The position numbers were made by a program, and so were the translations under genes. A model generated the notes under the pieces. That model searched no databases, had not been told where the DNA came from, and saw nothing but the letters and a program-made list of their open reading frames with translations. A stretch of 64,000 nt of DNA from Bacteroidetes bacterium UBA1941 (lineage in GTDB: Bacteria; Bacteroidota; Bacteroidia; Chitinophagales; LD1). Shown piece by piece: positions 1 to 9,415 of the stretch. The stretch's first letter is position 1. Each line of letters begins with the position of its first letter. The stretch lies in the NCBI GenBank assembly GCA_002336805.1, contig DDEZ01000006.1, forward strand, positions 124,001 to 188,000. Direction: 5' to 3'.

Positions 1-33
1 TATTGTCATATTTTAAAGTCTAAATCGCATATC

Positions 34-342
34 ATGCACTACTATCAGACAGTGACCGAGGCAGTAGCAGACCTCGGTGATAGAGGATACAAATTAAACT
101 TCAACCTATCAAAGGCGTACCTATCCTGTGCTGATCAGGATATGCATCTGCGCCCGGAGGAGTTTCATATCGATGAGACATACAGATTTGAGGGGGATAC
201 TGATCCCGGAGATGAGATGGTGGTCTATGCTGTATCATCTGAGAGCCGCGGGGTGAAGGGAATACTCGTCAATGCCTACGGGCCATACTCAGATGAGATA
301 TCTGCAGACCTCGTGGCCAAACTAAAAGCCAGCCAGCCATAG
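34..342 (+). CDS. Small conserved Bacteroidota protein, often labelled phosphoribosylpyrophosphate synthetase
   Basis: A 102-residue cytosolic protein without signal peptide or membrane segment. It matches, from memory, a small family common in Bacteroidota with the pattern TVTEAVxDLxxRGY near the N-terminus, a central YRFEGDTDPGDE segment and a GVKGILVNAYG segment. The family often carries the database name phosphoribosylpyrophosphate synthetase. True PRPP synthetases are about 310 residues with a PRPP-binding loop, and neither is present, so that name is probably a propagated error. The stop lies one base from the stop of the convergent gene on the other strand. Function unknown. Confidence 0.8.
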   Translation: MHYYQTVTEAVADLGDRGYKLNFNLSKAYLSCADQDMHLRPEEFHIDETYRFEGDTDPGDEMVVYAVSSESRGVKGILVNAYGPYSDEISADLVAKLKASQP

Positions 343-343
343 T

Positions 344-1711
344 TTATTTTACAAACCAGACGTGGTAGTCGCGTATCTGGTAGAGATGCATGGCACTATT
401 GGCATAGTAGCTGGTGATCATCTCGGTGCCCATACTCTGCATGCGGATCATAGGCGATATATGGAAACTGTATCCCAATCCGTCATAAGACTGCCTGGTA
501 AATCCATCGCGCAGGGCAAAACCATAGCGGTCCAGAATCAGCGTAAGATAATTTATGGCATCATAGCCCATGTAGCTATAGCGTGTAGGCTTGTGACTAT
601 ACTCCTCGCGGTAGGCAGAGATGAATGCCCTGCCGGCATCAGAGATCGTATCCGCACGAAAATTGTCAGTGATGTATGGTTGTGCCTTATTCAGGTACTC
701 TGGCCGCAGCTGGTCTCCATCTATCCAGGTAGGCATGCCAAAGACCACCGTGTTTTCCTTGAGGGTACGTAGCACGGAGTTAACCACTGCTTCTTCATAG
801 CAGGTGACGAGCAGAACATTTTCCTCAGTCGGGCTCAGGTAGGTGGCCAGGTTCTTTCTGGCCGCGCGGCTGGTATCACCGGTATTGACCAGGTGGTATT
901 TCAGCCGGCCTGCATTGAGCCTGTTGTACTGGCTGAACAGCGTATCCAGCTGCCGTGCAGCAGAGAGGTCGTGTTCTTTGCCTGCCGTATAGATCACGAT
1001 ATTCTTGTCTGCAAAACTATCTATCACCATTTCATATTCCTTCTGCAGGTGGGCATCTATAGTCGGCATCAGACGCACCAGATATGGGTTGTCGTTTGCT
1101 ATAGACTTGGACGGTGTGAATGGCTGGATATTGATGATCTGATTGGTTTTGCACCAGGCTGCCACGGTCTTGGCCTCAGACGTATTGGTAGGGCCTATGA
1201 CCACCTGGCATGATCTCAGGTCTTCGCGCTTCAGCAGCTCTCCTACCACAGAGTCGCTATTCTGGGTGTCAAAGGCATAGAATTCGATCTTCTGGTGAGA
1301 CTGTGTGTGGGTCGCGGCATATTGAAGTCCCTGATAAAAATCCATTGCCTCACGCACATTCTCCCGCAGTTTATATACATCTCCCTTGGTCTGATCTTTA
1401 TCATTCAGGTAGGAGTATATTTTGGCAGAGGTGACCTCTGCATCATATGGGAGCAGCAGGCCTATACGAATGGTACTATCCGGATATGTAGTGTAGCCTG
1501 CCGCAGCTCCCGTCAGACCGCCCTGCGCGGGCCCGGTACCGCTTTCCTCCTGGCCAGAGGTGAGAGCTCCGGCAGATGGCTTGGCCCTGTCACCCTTCAG
1601 AGCCGGCAGATTGCTATCACGCCCGGTCTTTGAGTACCGTAGGTTATTGCCTGCCTGGGCCTGGCACAGTATAGAGGTAAGAGAGAGAAATGCTAGGATG
1701 AGAACCTTCAC
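344..1711 (-). CDS. Periplasmic binding-fold protein (Peripla_BP_6/ABC substrate-binding type)
   Basis: The N-terminus is a signal peptide (MKVLILAFLSLTSILCQAQA). A low-complexity linker follows, then a receptor-type periplasmic binding fold: an opening strand IRIGLLLPYDA, a VVIGPTNTSEAKTVAAW segment like the first ligand-binding loop, and a hinge-like second half ending around YMGYDAINYL. Similar Bacteroidota proteins are named amino-acid or branched-chain ABC substrate-binding proteins, but no permease or ATPase is nearby, so transport is not supported by context. No ATG is available: GTG at 1711 gives a good signal peptide, and TTG at 1720 is the alternative. Family fairly sure, ligand unknown. 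Confidence 0.72.
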   Translation of the reverse strand: MKVLILAFLSLTSILCQAQAGNNLRYSKTGRDSNLPALKGDRAKPSAGALTSGQEESGTGPAQGGLTGAAAGYTTYPDSTIRIGLLLPYDAEVTSAKIYSYLNDKDQTKGDVYKLRENVREAMDFYQGLQYAATHTQSHQKIEFYAFDTQNSDSVVGELLKREDLRSCQVVIGPTNTSEAKTVAAWCKTNQIINIQPFTPSKSIANDNPYLVRLMPTIDAHLQKEYEMVIDSFADKNIVIYTAGKEHDLSAARQLDTLFSQYNRLNAGRLKYHLVNTGDTSRAARKNLATYLSPTEENVLLVTCYEEAVVNSVLRTLKENTVVFGMPTWIDGDQLRPEYLNKAQPYITDNFRADTISDAGRAFISAYREEYSHKPTRYSYMGYDAINYLTLILDRYGFALRDGFTRQSYDGLGYSFHISPMIRMQSMGTEMITSYYANSAMHLYQIRDYHVWFVK

Positions 1712-1768
1712 GGACGTCAATTTGATCAGCTAAAGTAGAAGAAAATATCAGAATGCAGCACGGTAGTA

Positions 1769-2413
1769 TCAGCGCCAGTCACGGCCAAAGTCCTGAGTGG
1801 TACGCAGGTAAATATAGCCCTCTATAGGCCGCTCCTCAAAAATGACTGCGCATCCTATTTTATCCAGTGTAGGATCCAGCATGTGCTTATTGTGATCATA
1901 GGATGTACTCAGTTCTTTGACCACCATGTCTGCTACCTGCGTGTAGGTCATAGGCTTTTGCATGTCTATGAAGCTGCGGGCGAGGTTCTCTGCTATACGT
2001 TCGCCTACGTACTTGCACATCTCCGTCCTGTTATTCGGCATGGCTATCGCCTTGTCATACCGGTTTACGTGATCAAAGAAGTTTCTGCGCACCATCTGGT
2101 AGGAGTGGATGCTGGCTGCATCGCGCAGGCGCGGCTCAAACTTTAGCGGCTTGATGCCATGTGCATCACGATATTTATTTACAGCAAAAAGTACTGCCGC
2201 ATTCATCAGGTCAAAGTCGTAGTTATTGGGATCTACCAGATCATTGCTTTCATCGAGGTGATAAAATTTTTCCCACGTCATGTCTTTGTAGCGCTCGTCT
2301 TCAAATACGGAGGCTTCATTGTACTTGCGTATTTCGGCGAGGTATTTGTCCGAGCTCTGAGCGTAGGATACTGCAGACAGCAGCAGCAAAAAGATGACCA
2401 GTAGTTTCTTCAT
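1769..2413 (-). CDS. Secreted CAP (SCP/PR-1) domain protein
   Basis: The ATG at 2413 is chosen because it opens a clean signal peptide (MKKLLVIFLLLLSAVSYAQ). An upstream extension to 2491 would bury that peptide. The mature part carries a CAP domain: FAVNKYRDAHGIKPLKFEPRLRDAASIHS, then a His in NFFDHVNR, a conserved GERIAENLA segment, and HNKHMLDPTLDKIGCAVIF. These correspond to the family's cavity His/Glu residues and the closing strand. CAP proteins are extracytoplasmic and of varied function. A TATCTTTA box at 2429-2436 sits just upstream and could be the promoter. Confidence 0.85.
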   Translation of the reverse strand: MKKLLVIFLLLLSAVSYAQSSDKYLAEIRKYNEASVFEDERYKDMTWEKFYHLDESNDLVDPNNYDFDLMNAAVLFAVNKYRDAHGIKPLKFEPRLRDAASIHSYQMVRRNFFDHVNRYDKAIAMPNNRTEMCKYVGERIAENLARSFIDMQKPMTYTQVADMVVKELSTSYDHNKHMLDPTLDKIGCAVIFEERPIEGYIYLRTTQDFGRDWR

Positions 2414-2623
2414 CCTGATAAAAGTATATAAAGATAAACGTGTAAAGTACGACCTGTAGTACAAAGCTAATGCCATGTAAGTATAAATCAATGCTCAAAA
2501 CAACCTGATGCGGATAAAGTATAGCTAAAAAAAGCAAAGCAGGATAAAATGCCTTGCGGTACTATGGTATAGCAAAGCCCCTTTGATGTGATCTCCGGGG
2601 CCCGTCTACACACGTTATCATCC

Positions 2624-4801
2624 CTATTTATACGCCGTTTTCGATGCGATGCTATTGGCCTGATCTATCATGGAGATAAAGTCATGCCGGTAGTTTTCTT
2701 TATCATGTCCCAGCGCTCCTTTTGCGAGTGCCTTTGCTTTGTCAAAAGTGTAATCGCCCCTGTACGGAGACTGGCGCAGCAGCATACCAAAGGATGCTAC
2801 CGCAGCAGCAAAACGAAAATCATCTGAGGTGCCGGCGAGCGCGGTGGCTGCGGTGGTCACGTGGTTTTCTATCAGCTGGCTCTTATCGCTATTGGGAGCC
2901 TTGTAGCGGATGCGCAGGGCCATCAGGTCTGATGCGCTGAGAGATACCCGGCCGCCACTACCGCTATCGTCCAGTGGCACGGCTGCTTCTTTGGCATCAG
3001 CTGCCAGCACCACCTCATACAGTGCCGTCACCGCGGTGCCGGTGCCTATCTCCCCTGCATCTATCCTGTCATTGCTAAAGTCTTCGTTATTCAGCTTCCT
3101 GTTTTCATAGCCTATGAGCCTGTAGGTGCGCACAGTGCCGGGATTGAAGACGGCCTGGATCTTTACATCCTTGGCTATCGTATTCAGCGTGCCGCTGAAT
3201 TGTGTCACGAGATTTTTCTGTGCTTCCTTTTCATTGTCTATATAAGCGTAGTTGCCATTGCCCTTGTCGGCCAGTGCCTCCATCTCGCGGTCTTTATAGT
3301 TGCCCATCCCAAAGCCCAGCACTGAAAGGAATACCCCGGTCTTGCGCTTCTCCTCTATAAATGAAGTGAGTGGCCCCTCGCCATTGATGCCTACATTGAA
3401 ATCACCGTCGGTACAGAGCAGGACACGGTTATTACCTTCTTTCATGAAATTCTCCATAGCTACTTTGTATGCCAGCTCTATACCTGCACCGCCTGCAGTA
3501 GAGCCACCTGCATATAGACTGCCAATAGCATTCTTGATAGTTTGCTTTTCTGAGCCGGGAGTAGATGGTAGCACCAGTCCTGCATTGCCGGCATAAACCA
3601 CAAGTGAGATCCGATCTTGCGGGCGCATCTTATCTACCAGCATGTTTAGTGACTTCTGTACCAAAGGGAGTTTATCCGGCGAGGACATAGACCCGGATAC
3701 ATCTATCAGGAAGACGAGATTGGCAGGTGGCATCTGCTCATCTTTGACATGCCTGCCCTGTATGCCTATGCGCAGGAGGCGGTGGGTCGCATCCCATGGG
3801 CACTCGGCCAGCTCTGTATGCACAGCGAATGGCCTGCCATCCGTTGGGTCTGCGTATTGATACGGGAAGTAGTTGACCATTTCTTCTATGCGCACTGCGT
3901 CCCTGGGTGGCAGGATACCCTCACTGATCTTGCGGCGGGTGATACCATAAGACGCCACATCCACATCTATAGAAAAGGTAGATAGCGCCGAGGCCTGCGT
4001 GCTGAGAAATTGATTGTCGATGATCTCCTTGTAGCTCTCATCTGTTACGGGGTCTTTGGGGATATCGGGTTTGACCTCAGGTTCTGGTTTGGTCTCCTTA
4101 TCAGGGGCAGGAGCGATATCATAATCTGCCATGTCATACCCTGACACAAATGTATTGACGCGCCGCTTTGCGCTGGCTTGTGCAGGTATATTGACAGAGC
4201 CTATCACACGATGGCCATTTACTATGTATTGTACTTCATCGGGTCTGCTGCCATTGATCACCACATTGTGCTTGCCCATGTCGGTCTGCGTCACGCCGAC
4301 GCTGCTGGAGGCTATGTTGGCTAGACTGAGGCTGCCAGTATTTCTGATGTCACGACTTGTGGTGGTTGACTCTACTTTATATTCAGCTTTATCTATCAAA
4401 GGCCGCCGATATTTTACGCATGTCACTACTACATCATCTGCCTGTTTTTGAGACGGTACCATTTTGAAATTTAGAATGGTGGGCTTCTCAGCATAAACTT
4501 CGACTGCCAGGGCAGACTGATTCTCATATCCCAGGAATGTACACCTGACATGATATACTCCGGGCATCAGGCTGGCTATCTCATAGTTGCCGTCTATATC
4601 AGCGCCAGCGCCTTGTCCGGTAGCTTTGCCATTGGCGTCTACTATTTGTATGCTGGCACCTATCAGGCCTTCACTTTTCTCATCCGTGACTTTGCCTCTG
4701 ATAGAGCCTGTGGCTAGTGTCAGGGCTTTCATTGATACAGAGAGGATCATCAATAGCGATAGGAGGGCGATGTGTCTGAGTGTGGGGTTAGATCTTTTCA
4801 T
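2624..4801 (-). CDS. YfbK-like von Willebrand factor A protein with carboxypeptidase-like N-terminal domain
   Basis: About 725 residues. Order of parts: signal peptide; a carboxypeptidase-regulatory-like beta domain (GSIRGKVTDEKSEGLIGA); a short TonB-plug-like stretch (VVINGSRPDEVQYIVNG) without any barrel; a vWA-associated N-terminal domain (FSIDVDVASYGITRRKI, VNYFPYQY); a vWA domain with an intact MIDAS motif DVSGSM and downstream CTDGDFNVG; and a C-terminal DUF3520-like region. This matches the YfbK family, whose role is poorly known. The fused receptor-like front end is common in Bacteroidota and suggests envelope location. Start at 4801 is preferred over 4885 because it gives the signal sequence. 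Confidence 0.85.
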   Translation of the reverse strand: MKRSNPTLRHIALLSLLMILSVSMKALTLATGSIRGKVTDEKSEGLIGASIQIVDANGKATGQGAGADIDGNYEIASLMPGVYHVRCTFLGYENQSALAVEVYAEKPTILNFKMVPSQKQADDVVVTCVKYRRPLIDKAEYKVESTTTSRDIRNTGSLSLANIASSSVGVTQTDMGKHNVVINGSRPDEVQYIVNGHRVIGSVNIPAQASAKRRVNTFVSGYDMADYDIAPAPDKETKPEPEVKPDIPKDPVTDESYKEIIDNQFLSTQASALSTFSIDVDVASYGITRRKISEGILPPRDAVRIEEMVNYFPYQYADPTDGRPFAVHTELAECPWDATHRLLRIGIQGRHVKDEQMPPANLVFLIDVSGSMSSPDKLPLVQKSLNMLVDKMRPQDRISLVVYAGNAGLVLPSTPGSEKQTIKNAIGSLYAGGSTAGGAGIELAYKVAMENFMKEGNNRVLLCTDGDFNVGINGEGPLTSFIEEKRKTGVFLSVLGFGMGNYKDREMEALADKGNGNYAYIDNEKEAQKNLVTQFSGTLNTIAKDVKIQAVFNPGTVRTYRLIGYENRKLNNEDFSNDRIDAGEIGTGTAVTALYEVVLAADAKEAAVPLDDSGSGGRVSLSASDLMALRIRYKAPNSDKSQLIENHVTTAATALAGTSDDFRFAAAVASFGMLLRQSPYRGDYTFDKAKALAKGALGHDKENYRHDFISMIDQANSIASKTAYK

Positions 4802-5017
4802 GACTGAAGTTTTAATGGGTGGCGAAATATGAGGCAATACAAAGCTACGGCATGGCATAGCCTGCCTCTGCATTTTGTAGGTCATATTACAGTAAGATTA
4901 TGATGACAAAATCGTGATGAAGCGCGCGGCATCACGTGGTACTACCTATAGATGTAGCACCGTTTGCAAATCCATAAAGCGACGCGATGTTTTTTAAGAT
5001 AGCAAGGCCGTATGCTG

Positions 5018-5998
5018 TCAGTATTCTATCTGCACTGGCTTATTGCCGAGGATGGCATCTACTCTGGCCATGACGTCAGCTGTCAGCTTAGGCATAGCAT
5101 CATAGCATTTCAGGTTGTCTTCCAGCTGGGAGATTTTAGATGCGCCAAGTATCACCGATGACACATTAGGATTCTTCAGACACCAGCACAGTGAGAGGTG
5201 AGTGAGAGAGACACCGAGTTCTTTAGCCAGTGCATCCAGTTGCTTTATCTTGTCCATCCTTGCCGTATCTGAGAGCGTACGGTCTTTGAGCCAGGACATA
5301 TTGCTCTGAGCCAGGCGGGAGTCAGCGGGTATGCCGGAGAGGTATTTGCCCGTGAGCAGGCCCGAGGCGAGCGGCGACCAGATGGTAGTACCGAGGCCAA
5401 AGGTCTTGTACACCGGCAGGTAGTCCAGCTCCACTTTCGTACGCTCCAGCATATTGTACTGCGGCTGCTCTACCACCGGGCCTATGAGGCCATAGCGCTC
5501 TGCCCAGTAGTGCGCCTCTGTGATCTGCTGTGCTGTCCACTCTGAGGTGCCCCAGTAGAGTACTTTGCCCTGCTGGATGAGGTTATGCATCGTACGCACG
5601 GTCTCCTCTATAGGGGTATGTATATCCGGCCTGTGGCAGTAGAAAAGATCCAGGTAATCTACCTGCAGGCGGCGCAGGGCTGCGTGGCAGGCTTCTACCA
5701 CATGCTTGCGCATGAGGCCTTTCTGATTGGGCAGCTGCCCGCCCCAATAGACCTTGCTGGATACGAGGTAGGTGCTGCGGTCCCAGTTTTGCTTTTTCAG
5801 GATATTGCCCATCACGGTTTCTGACTGGCCACTGGCATAGGTTTCTGCATTGTCAAAGAAATTGATGCCGGCCTCGTAGGCCCGTATCATCAGGCTCTCT
5901 GATATGTCATCTCCTATCTGGCTGCCAAAGGTGACCCATGAGCCGAGAGAGAGTGCACTGACCTGTAATCCGGTACGTCCTAGTCTTCTGTATTCCAT
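5018..5998 (-). CDS. Aldo/keto reductase, Kv-beta/YghZ-like
   Basis: A 326-residue NADPH-dependent oxidoreductase with a TIM-barrel family signature. It begins MEYRRLGRTGLQVSALSLGSW. The catalytic tetrad can be placed at Asp49, Tyr54, Lys82 and His122, within FFDNAETY, SSKVYW and LFYCHRPD. A cofactor-phosphate segment (SSVILGASKISQLEDNL) lies near the C-terminus. The sequence resembles voltage-gated potassium channel beta-subunit-like reductases, but no channel gene is near, so a general carbonyl reductase is the safer reading. It is divergent from the acylphosphatase, with about 110 bases between. Confidence 0.9.
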   Translation of the reverse strand: MEYRRLGRTGLQVSALSLGSWVTFGSQIGDDISESLMIRAYEAGINFFDNAETYASGQSETVMGNILKKQNWDRSTYLVSSKVYWGGQLPNQKGLMRKHVVEACHAALRRLQVDYLDLFYCHRPDIHTPIEETVRTMHNLIQQGKVLYWGTSEWTAQQITEAHYWAERYGLIGPVVEQPQYNMLERTKVELDYLPVYKTFGLGTTIWSPLASGLLTGKYLSGIPADSRLAQSNMSWLKDRTLSDTARMDKIKQLDALAKELGVSLTHLSLCWCLKNPNVSSVILGASKISQLEDNLKCYDAMPKLTADVMARVDAILGNKPVQIEY

Positions 5999-6107
5999 GT
6001 CTGGAGCGGTTGATTTTTGATATAGCTAATGTGTAATAAGTGTGGGTGACAAGCATCACGCCTGAGATAAATTTACGTTATTATTGCTGAGCAAACAGAA
6101 GTAAAAT

Positions 6108-6389
6108 ATGTCCAGCGGTATCACTAATCTACGGGTCACAGTTTCCGGCAGAGTACAAGGTGTTTTCTTCCGCGCCAGCGTGAAGAAAGTAGCAGATGTG
6201 CTCGGCGTATATGGCTGGGTGCGCAATGAGCACAACGGCTCTGTATCTCTGGAGGCAGAGGGCCCGGAGGAGATGGTCTTCAAACTCGTAGACTACTGCC
6301 ACCACGGTCCTGACAATGCAGTAGTGGAGAAGGTATCCATCACCGGTGGTGTGATAGTAGGTTATGATTCTTTTGATATCAGGGAATGA
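6108..6389 (+). CDS. acyP: Acylphosphatase
   Basis: A 93-residue cytosolic enzyme of the family that hydrolyses the acyl-phosphate bond. The signature GRVQGVFFRASV carries the phosphate-binding arginine at residue 22. The second motif YGWVRNEHNGSV carries the catalytic asparagine at residue 40. Length is normal for the family. The stop codon overlaps the first ATG of the following lipoprotein gene (ATGA at 6386), so the two may be cotranscribed and coupled. Confidence 0.95.
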   Translation: MSSGITNLRVTVSGRVQGVFFRASVKKVADVLGVYGWVRNEHNGSVSLEAEGPEEMVFKLVDYCHHGPDNAVVEKVSITGGVIVGYDSFDIRE

Positions 6390-6817
6390 TCATAAATCTC
6401 ATGAATATGAAAACGACGCACTTTCTTAAACTCGTACTGCCGGTAGCCATTCTGGTGCTACTCGGAGCATGTAATAGCAAGGTAAATAGTAATGAGGCCT
6501 TAGGTAGTCAAACCGTCACGAAGGACGCTGACGAGATCAAGGTAGGTGGACTATATACTTTCTACTACGATAGCAGCTATATGGTGTCCAAAGTGCTGGT
6601 ATCTGATGACTATGCAGTGCATATCAGAACCTACTCTAATAAGTTCATAACTGAACCTACTGATCTCAGCTCTGATACGCTCCATATAATGATAGGCCAT
6701 GCACCGATGGACCCGCAAGGTTTTCTCGCAGATCATCCAAAGCTGATCAAAGTAGAAAAGGTAAATGAATCAGAGCTGGAAGGCTACAGGATGTACCTCG
6801 ACGCAATGAAAAAGTAA
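6386..6817 (+). CDS. Small lipoprotein of unknown function
   Basis: The protein has a hydrophobic leader and a lipobox ending LLGACNSK, which marks it for lipid anchoring and export. The mature part is about 110 residues, acidic, with predicted beta content (VGGLYTFYYDSSYMVSKVLV), and has no motif I recognise. Three in-frame ATGs exist, at 6386, 6401 and 6407. The one at 6407 gives the most ordinary lipoprotein leader, while 6386 overlaps the acylphosphatase stop. I keep the longest reading but the start is unsure. Confidence 0.7.
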   Translation: MIINLMNMKTTHFLKLVLPVAILVLLGACNSKVNSNEALGSQTVTKDADEIKVGGLYTFYYDSSYMVSKVLVSDDYAVHIRTYSNKFITEPTDLSSDTLHIMIGHAPMDPQGFLADHPKLIKVEKVNESELEGYRMYLDAMKK

Positions 6818-6850
6818 ATGGAATAAATAGAGTGGTTCAGATATAGTCGA

Positions 6851-7084
6851 TCACTTAGGCTGATCTTCTGTCACACTCCACACATACAGTTCCTCTACCT
6901 TCTTGCGCGCCCATTCATTCTTGCGTAGAAATTTCAAGCTCGATTTGATGGTCGGATTATTGGTGAAGCAGTTGATGCGGATCACACGTCCGAGCTCGTC
7001 CCAGCCATACGCATGCTCCAGGTAGATTAGGATAGCTTCTAGTGTTTTGCCGTGTAGCGGGTCTTTTGATTGATGGTTATCCAT
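6851..7084 (-). CDS. VF530-family small protein (DUF2132)
   Basis: A 77-residue protein with the pattern DPLHGKTLEAIL, YGWDELGRVIRINCFTNNP and SLKFLRKNEWARKKVEELY. From family knowledge this is the VF530/DUF2132 fold, which has been proposed to bind DNA. It lies eight bases downstream of the radical-SAM gene on the same strand and probably shares its transcript. No further functional hint comes from its neighbours. Confidence 0.88.
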   Translation of the reverse strand: MDNHQSKDPLHGKTLEAILIYLEHAYGWDELGRVIRINCFTNNPTIKSSLKFLRKNEWARKKVEELYVWSVTEDQPK

Positions 7085-7092
7085 GACAGATG

Positions 7093-9297
7093 CTACAATA
7101 TTAGTAAACCATTTTCTCTTAATTCATACCACTCGCGACTCCTGATGAAATCTTCAAATTTCCTTGCAGTGTGAGCCTCATAGTCTGCGCTGAGTTCCTT
7201 ATAACCCAGAGATGAATGTCCCTCCGTGACTGATAGCCGTGGTAGTATATGCATGATCCACTCTCCGGTCTCTGCGGTGGTCTGCAGCTGCCAGTCTTTT
7301 TTCTTGTCGCAAAACTCCAGCTCAGCCATGGCTATTTTCTTGTTGCCGTTTTTAGCTTCAAACGGTGTCAACTCTGGTAGCTGGCCCAGCCATACGGCTA
7401 CAGTAGTGCGCTTGATAGGGGTGGGGAGGCCTTCTTGCAGGGCACCCTCTACGAAATCTGCAGGCACGGTAGTATCCGGCACTTCCTGGTCAAACCAATC
7501 CTGTAGCGCCATCTCCAGGCCCACGCCATGCATATAGTTGAATAGCGAGCGGCGCAGGCCCTCACTATACTGATCGTGGTCTGCACCCTCGGGATCATCG
7601 TGGTAGAGATCATTATCAGCAAAGCCTCCAAAATCAGGACCGATACGCTCCACCTCAAACTGTGCCGGCGCCAGCCCCACAGGACTATGCGCCGTCATGG
7701 CAAAGCGATGCCAGAAGCCGGACTGCAATACACCTGACTCAAAGAGCTGCCGTACGCGCTCCAGGGAGTCTATGGTCTCCTGGTCGGTCTGCGTAGGGAA
7801 GCCATACATCAGGTAGGCATGCACCATGATACCAGCACGGGTGAAGCCATCTGCTACCTGTGCCACCTGCGCTACGGTCACGCCTTTTTTCATGCGCTCC
7901 AGCAGGCGGTCAGAGGCTACCTCCAGGCCTCCGGCTACTGCTATACAGCCACTAGCCTTGAGCAGGCGCGAGAGGTCAGGGGTGAAGAGTTTCTCAAAGC
8001 GGATATTGGTCCACCAGGAGATGACGATACCTCGACGGATGATCTCCAGCGCTACCTCACGCAGCAGATTGGGCGGAGCTGCCTCATCTACAAAGTGGAA
8101 ACCATTATTGCCCGTCTGTGCGATCACGGCCTCTATACGGTCGCAGATCAGTGCGGCAGATAGTGGCTCGTATTTATGGATATAGTCCAGAGATATGTCG
8201 CAAAAAGTGCATTTGCCCCAGTAGCAGCCATGGGCGAGGGTCAGTTTATTCCACCGGCCATCACTCCAGAGGCGGTGCATGGGATTGGCCACTTCTATCA
8301 CAGAAAGATAGTCATCCAGCGGCAGGTCACTATAATCGGGAGTGCCGGTATCTTTGAATGCTATGTCGGTCTCGCTAGCCCCGTTGCTATAGACCACTTC
8401 TCCTGCATTGCTACGCAGGAAAACGCGCTTGAGCTGATCTACATTTCTATTGCCGTCTATATGCTCCAGAAGATAGAGTAGGGACGCCTCCCCATCATCC
8501 AGGCAGACATAGTCGATATAGTCAAACAGCCGCGGCTCACGCAGGCTACGTAGCTCAGTATTAGCATAGCCACCGCCGAGTACTACCCGGATGTGCGGGT
8601 GGTGCGCTTTGATATACTGGCCACACTTCAGCGCGCCAAAGAGATTGCCGGGAAAGGGCACCGACAGACAGACCACCGTAGGCTGGTACAATTTTATCTT
8701 AGACTCCAGCAGCTCGCAGAGGAAGTCTGAGATGATCGTAGATGGTGCATGCAGCTCGGTCTCCAGAGGTGCGAAATGTGTGGCTGTCCTCCCGAGCCTC
8801 TCCGCGTAGCGGCTAAAGCCAAAATGCGGGTCTATGGTCTCGCGGATCAGGTCGCCGAGGTCTTCGAGATAAAGTGTAGCCAGGTGGCGAGCTTTATCCT
8901 GAATGCCCATCGTGCCAAATGCCCACTCCAGACTTTCCAGCTCGCGGAAGCGGCCCGCCTCGGGCAGGAATGTGCGGTCACAGATAGAGTGCGCGAGTGT
9001 CGGGTTTTTATTTTGCAGGAAGCGGATGACAGGGCCTATAGTGCGCAGGTACTCATGGCGCAGGTTGTAGATACGGTAGCAGTTGGCATCGAGTGTGAGG
9101 TCTAGCTCCTCCAGCCGGGCAAACATCTCCGTTAGCCCCTCGCGTGAGAATAGCTTTAGTATCACCTCTATGCCCAGATCTGCCTGGTGCGACTGTATGC
9201 CGCGCGTATTCAGGAAGCCCTTCAGATAGCTCGTAGCCGGATATGGCGTATTGAGCTGCGTAAAGGGTGGCGTCAGTAAAAGTACCCTGCTGATCAT
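7093..9297 (-). CDS. B12-binding-type radical SAM protein
   Basis: About 734 residues. The N-terminal part begins ISRVLLLTPPFTQLNTPYP and contains a Rossmann-like region (VVCLSVPFPGNLFGALKCGQ, IRVVLGGGYANTEL) typical of cobalamin-binding domains in this superfamily. Near residue 370 is the cluster motif GCYWGKCTFCD, spaced CX4CX2C instead of the usual CX3CX2C. The TIM-barrel part follows (FHFVDEAAPP, VAGGLEVASDRLLERMKKG, MVHAYLMYGFPTQTDQE). The ATG at 9297 is preferred because the extension to 9321 would use TTG. Substrate unknown. The downstream VF530 gene is its only likely operon partner. Confidence 0.8.
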   Translation of the reverse strand: MISRVLLLTPPFTQLNTPYPATSYLKGFLNTRGIQSHQADLGIEVILKLFSREGLTEMFARLEELDLTLDANCYRIYNLRHEYLRTIGPVIRFLQNKNPTLAHSICDRTFLPEAGRFRELESLEWAFGTMGIQDKARHLATLYLEDLGDLIRETIDPHFGFSRYAERLGRTATHFAPLETELHAPSTIISDFLCELLESKIKLYQPTVVCLSVPFPGNLFGALKCGQYIKAHHPHIRVVLGGGYANTELRSLREPRLFDYIDYVCLDDGEASLLYLLEHIDGNRNVDQLKRVFLRSNAGEVVYSNGASETDIAFKDTGTPDYSDLPLDDYLSVIEVANPMHRLWSDGRWNKLTLAHGCYWGKCTFCDISLDYIHKYEPLSAALICDRIEAVIAQTGNNGFHFVDEAAPPNLLREVALEIIRRGIVISWWTNIRFEKLFTPDLSRLLKASGCIAVAGGLEVASDRLLERMKKGVTVAQVAQVADGFTRAGIMVHAYLMYGFPTQTDQETIDSLERVRQLFESGVLQSGFWHRFAMTAHSPVGLAPAQFEVERIGPDFGGFADNDLYHDDPEGADHDQYSEGLRRSLFNYMHGVGLEMALQDWFDQEVPDTTVPADFVEGALQEGLPTPIKRTTVAVWLGQLPELTPFEAKNGNKKIAMAELEFCDKKKDWQLQTTAETGEWIMHILPRLSVTEGHSSLGYKELSADYEAHTARKFEDFIRSREWYELRENGLLIL

Positions 9298-9321
9298 CGC
9301 TGCAAGATAGGGAGAAATCAA

Positions 9322-9412
9322 GCCCCACCCAACCCTCCCCCAAGGGGAGGGCTAATGCAAATGCAATTTGTCAGATGATTTTTAAGCCTCTCCTGTGGGG
9401 AGGTTGGAGGGG
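9322..9412. repeat. Dispersed G/C palindromes between two genes
   Basis: The gap holds two neighbouring hairpins. The first has stem CCCTCCCC, loop CAA and stem GGGGAGGG at 9333-9351, flanked by CCCACCCAA and GCTAATGCAA. The second lies near 9387-9410 (CCTCTCC, TGTG, GGGGAGG). The same family recurs at 50.58-50.83, 51.39-51.42 and 52.59-52.80 kb. It sits downstream of the DUF885 gene's neighbour and may help end transcription, but no T-run follows. Confidence 0.75.
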
Positions 9413-9415
9413 CCG

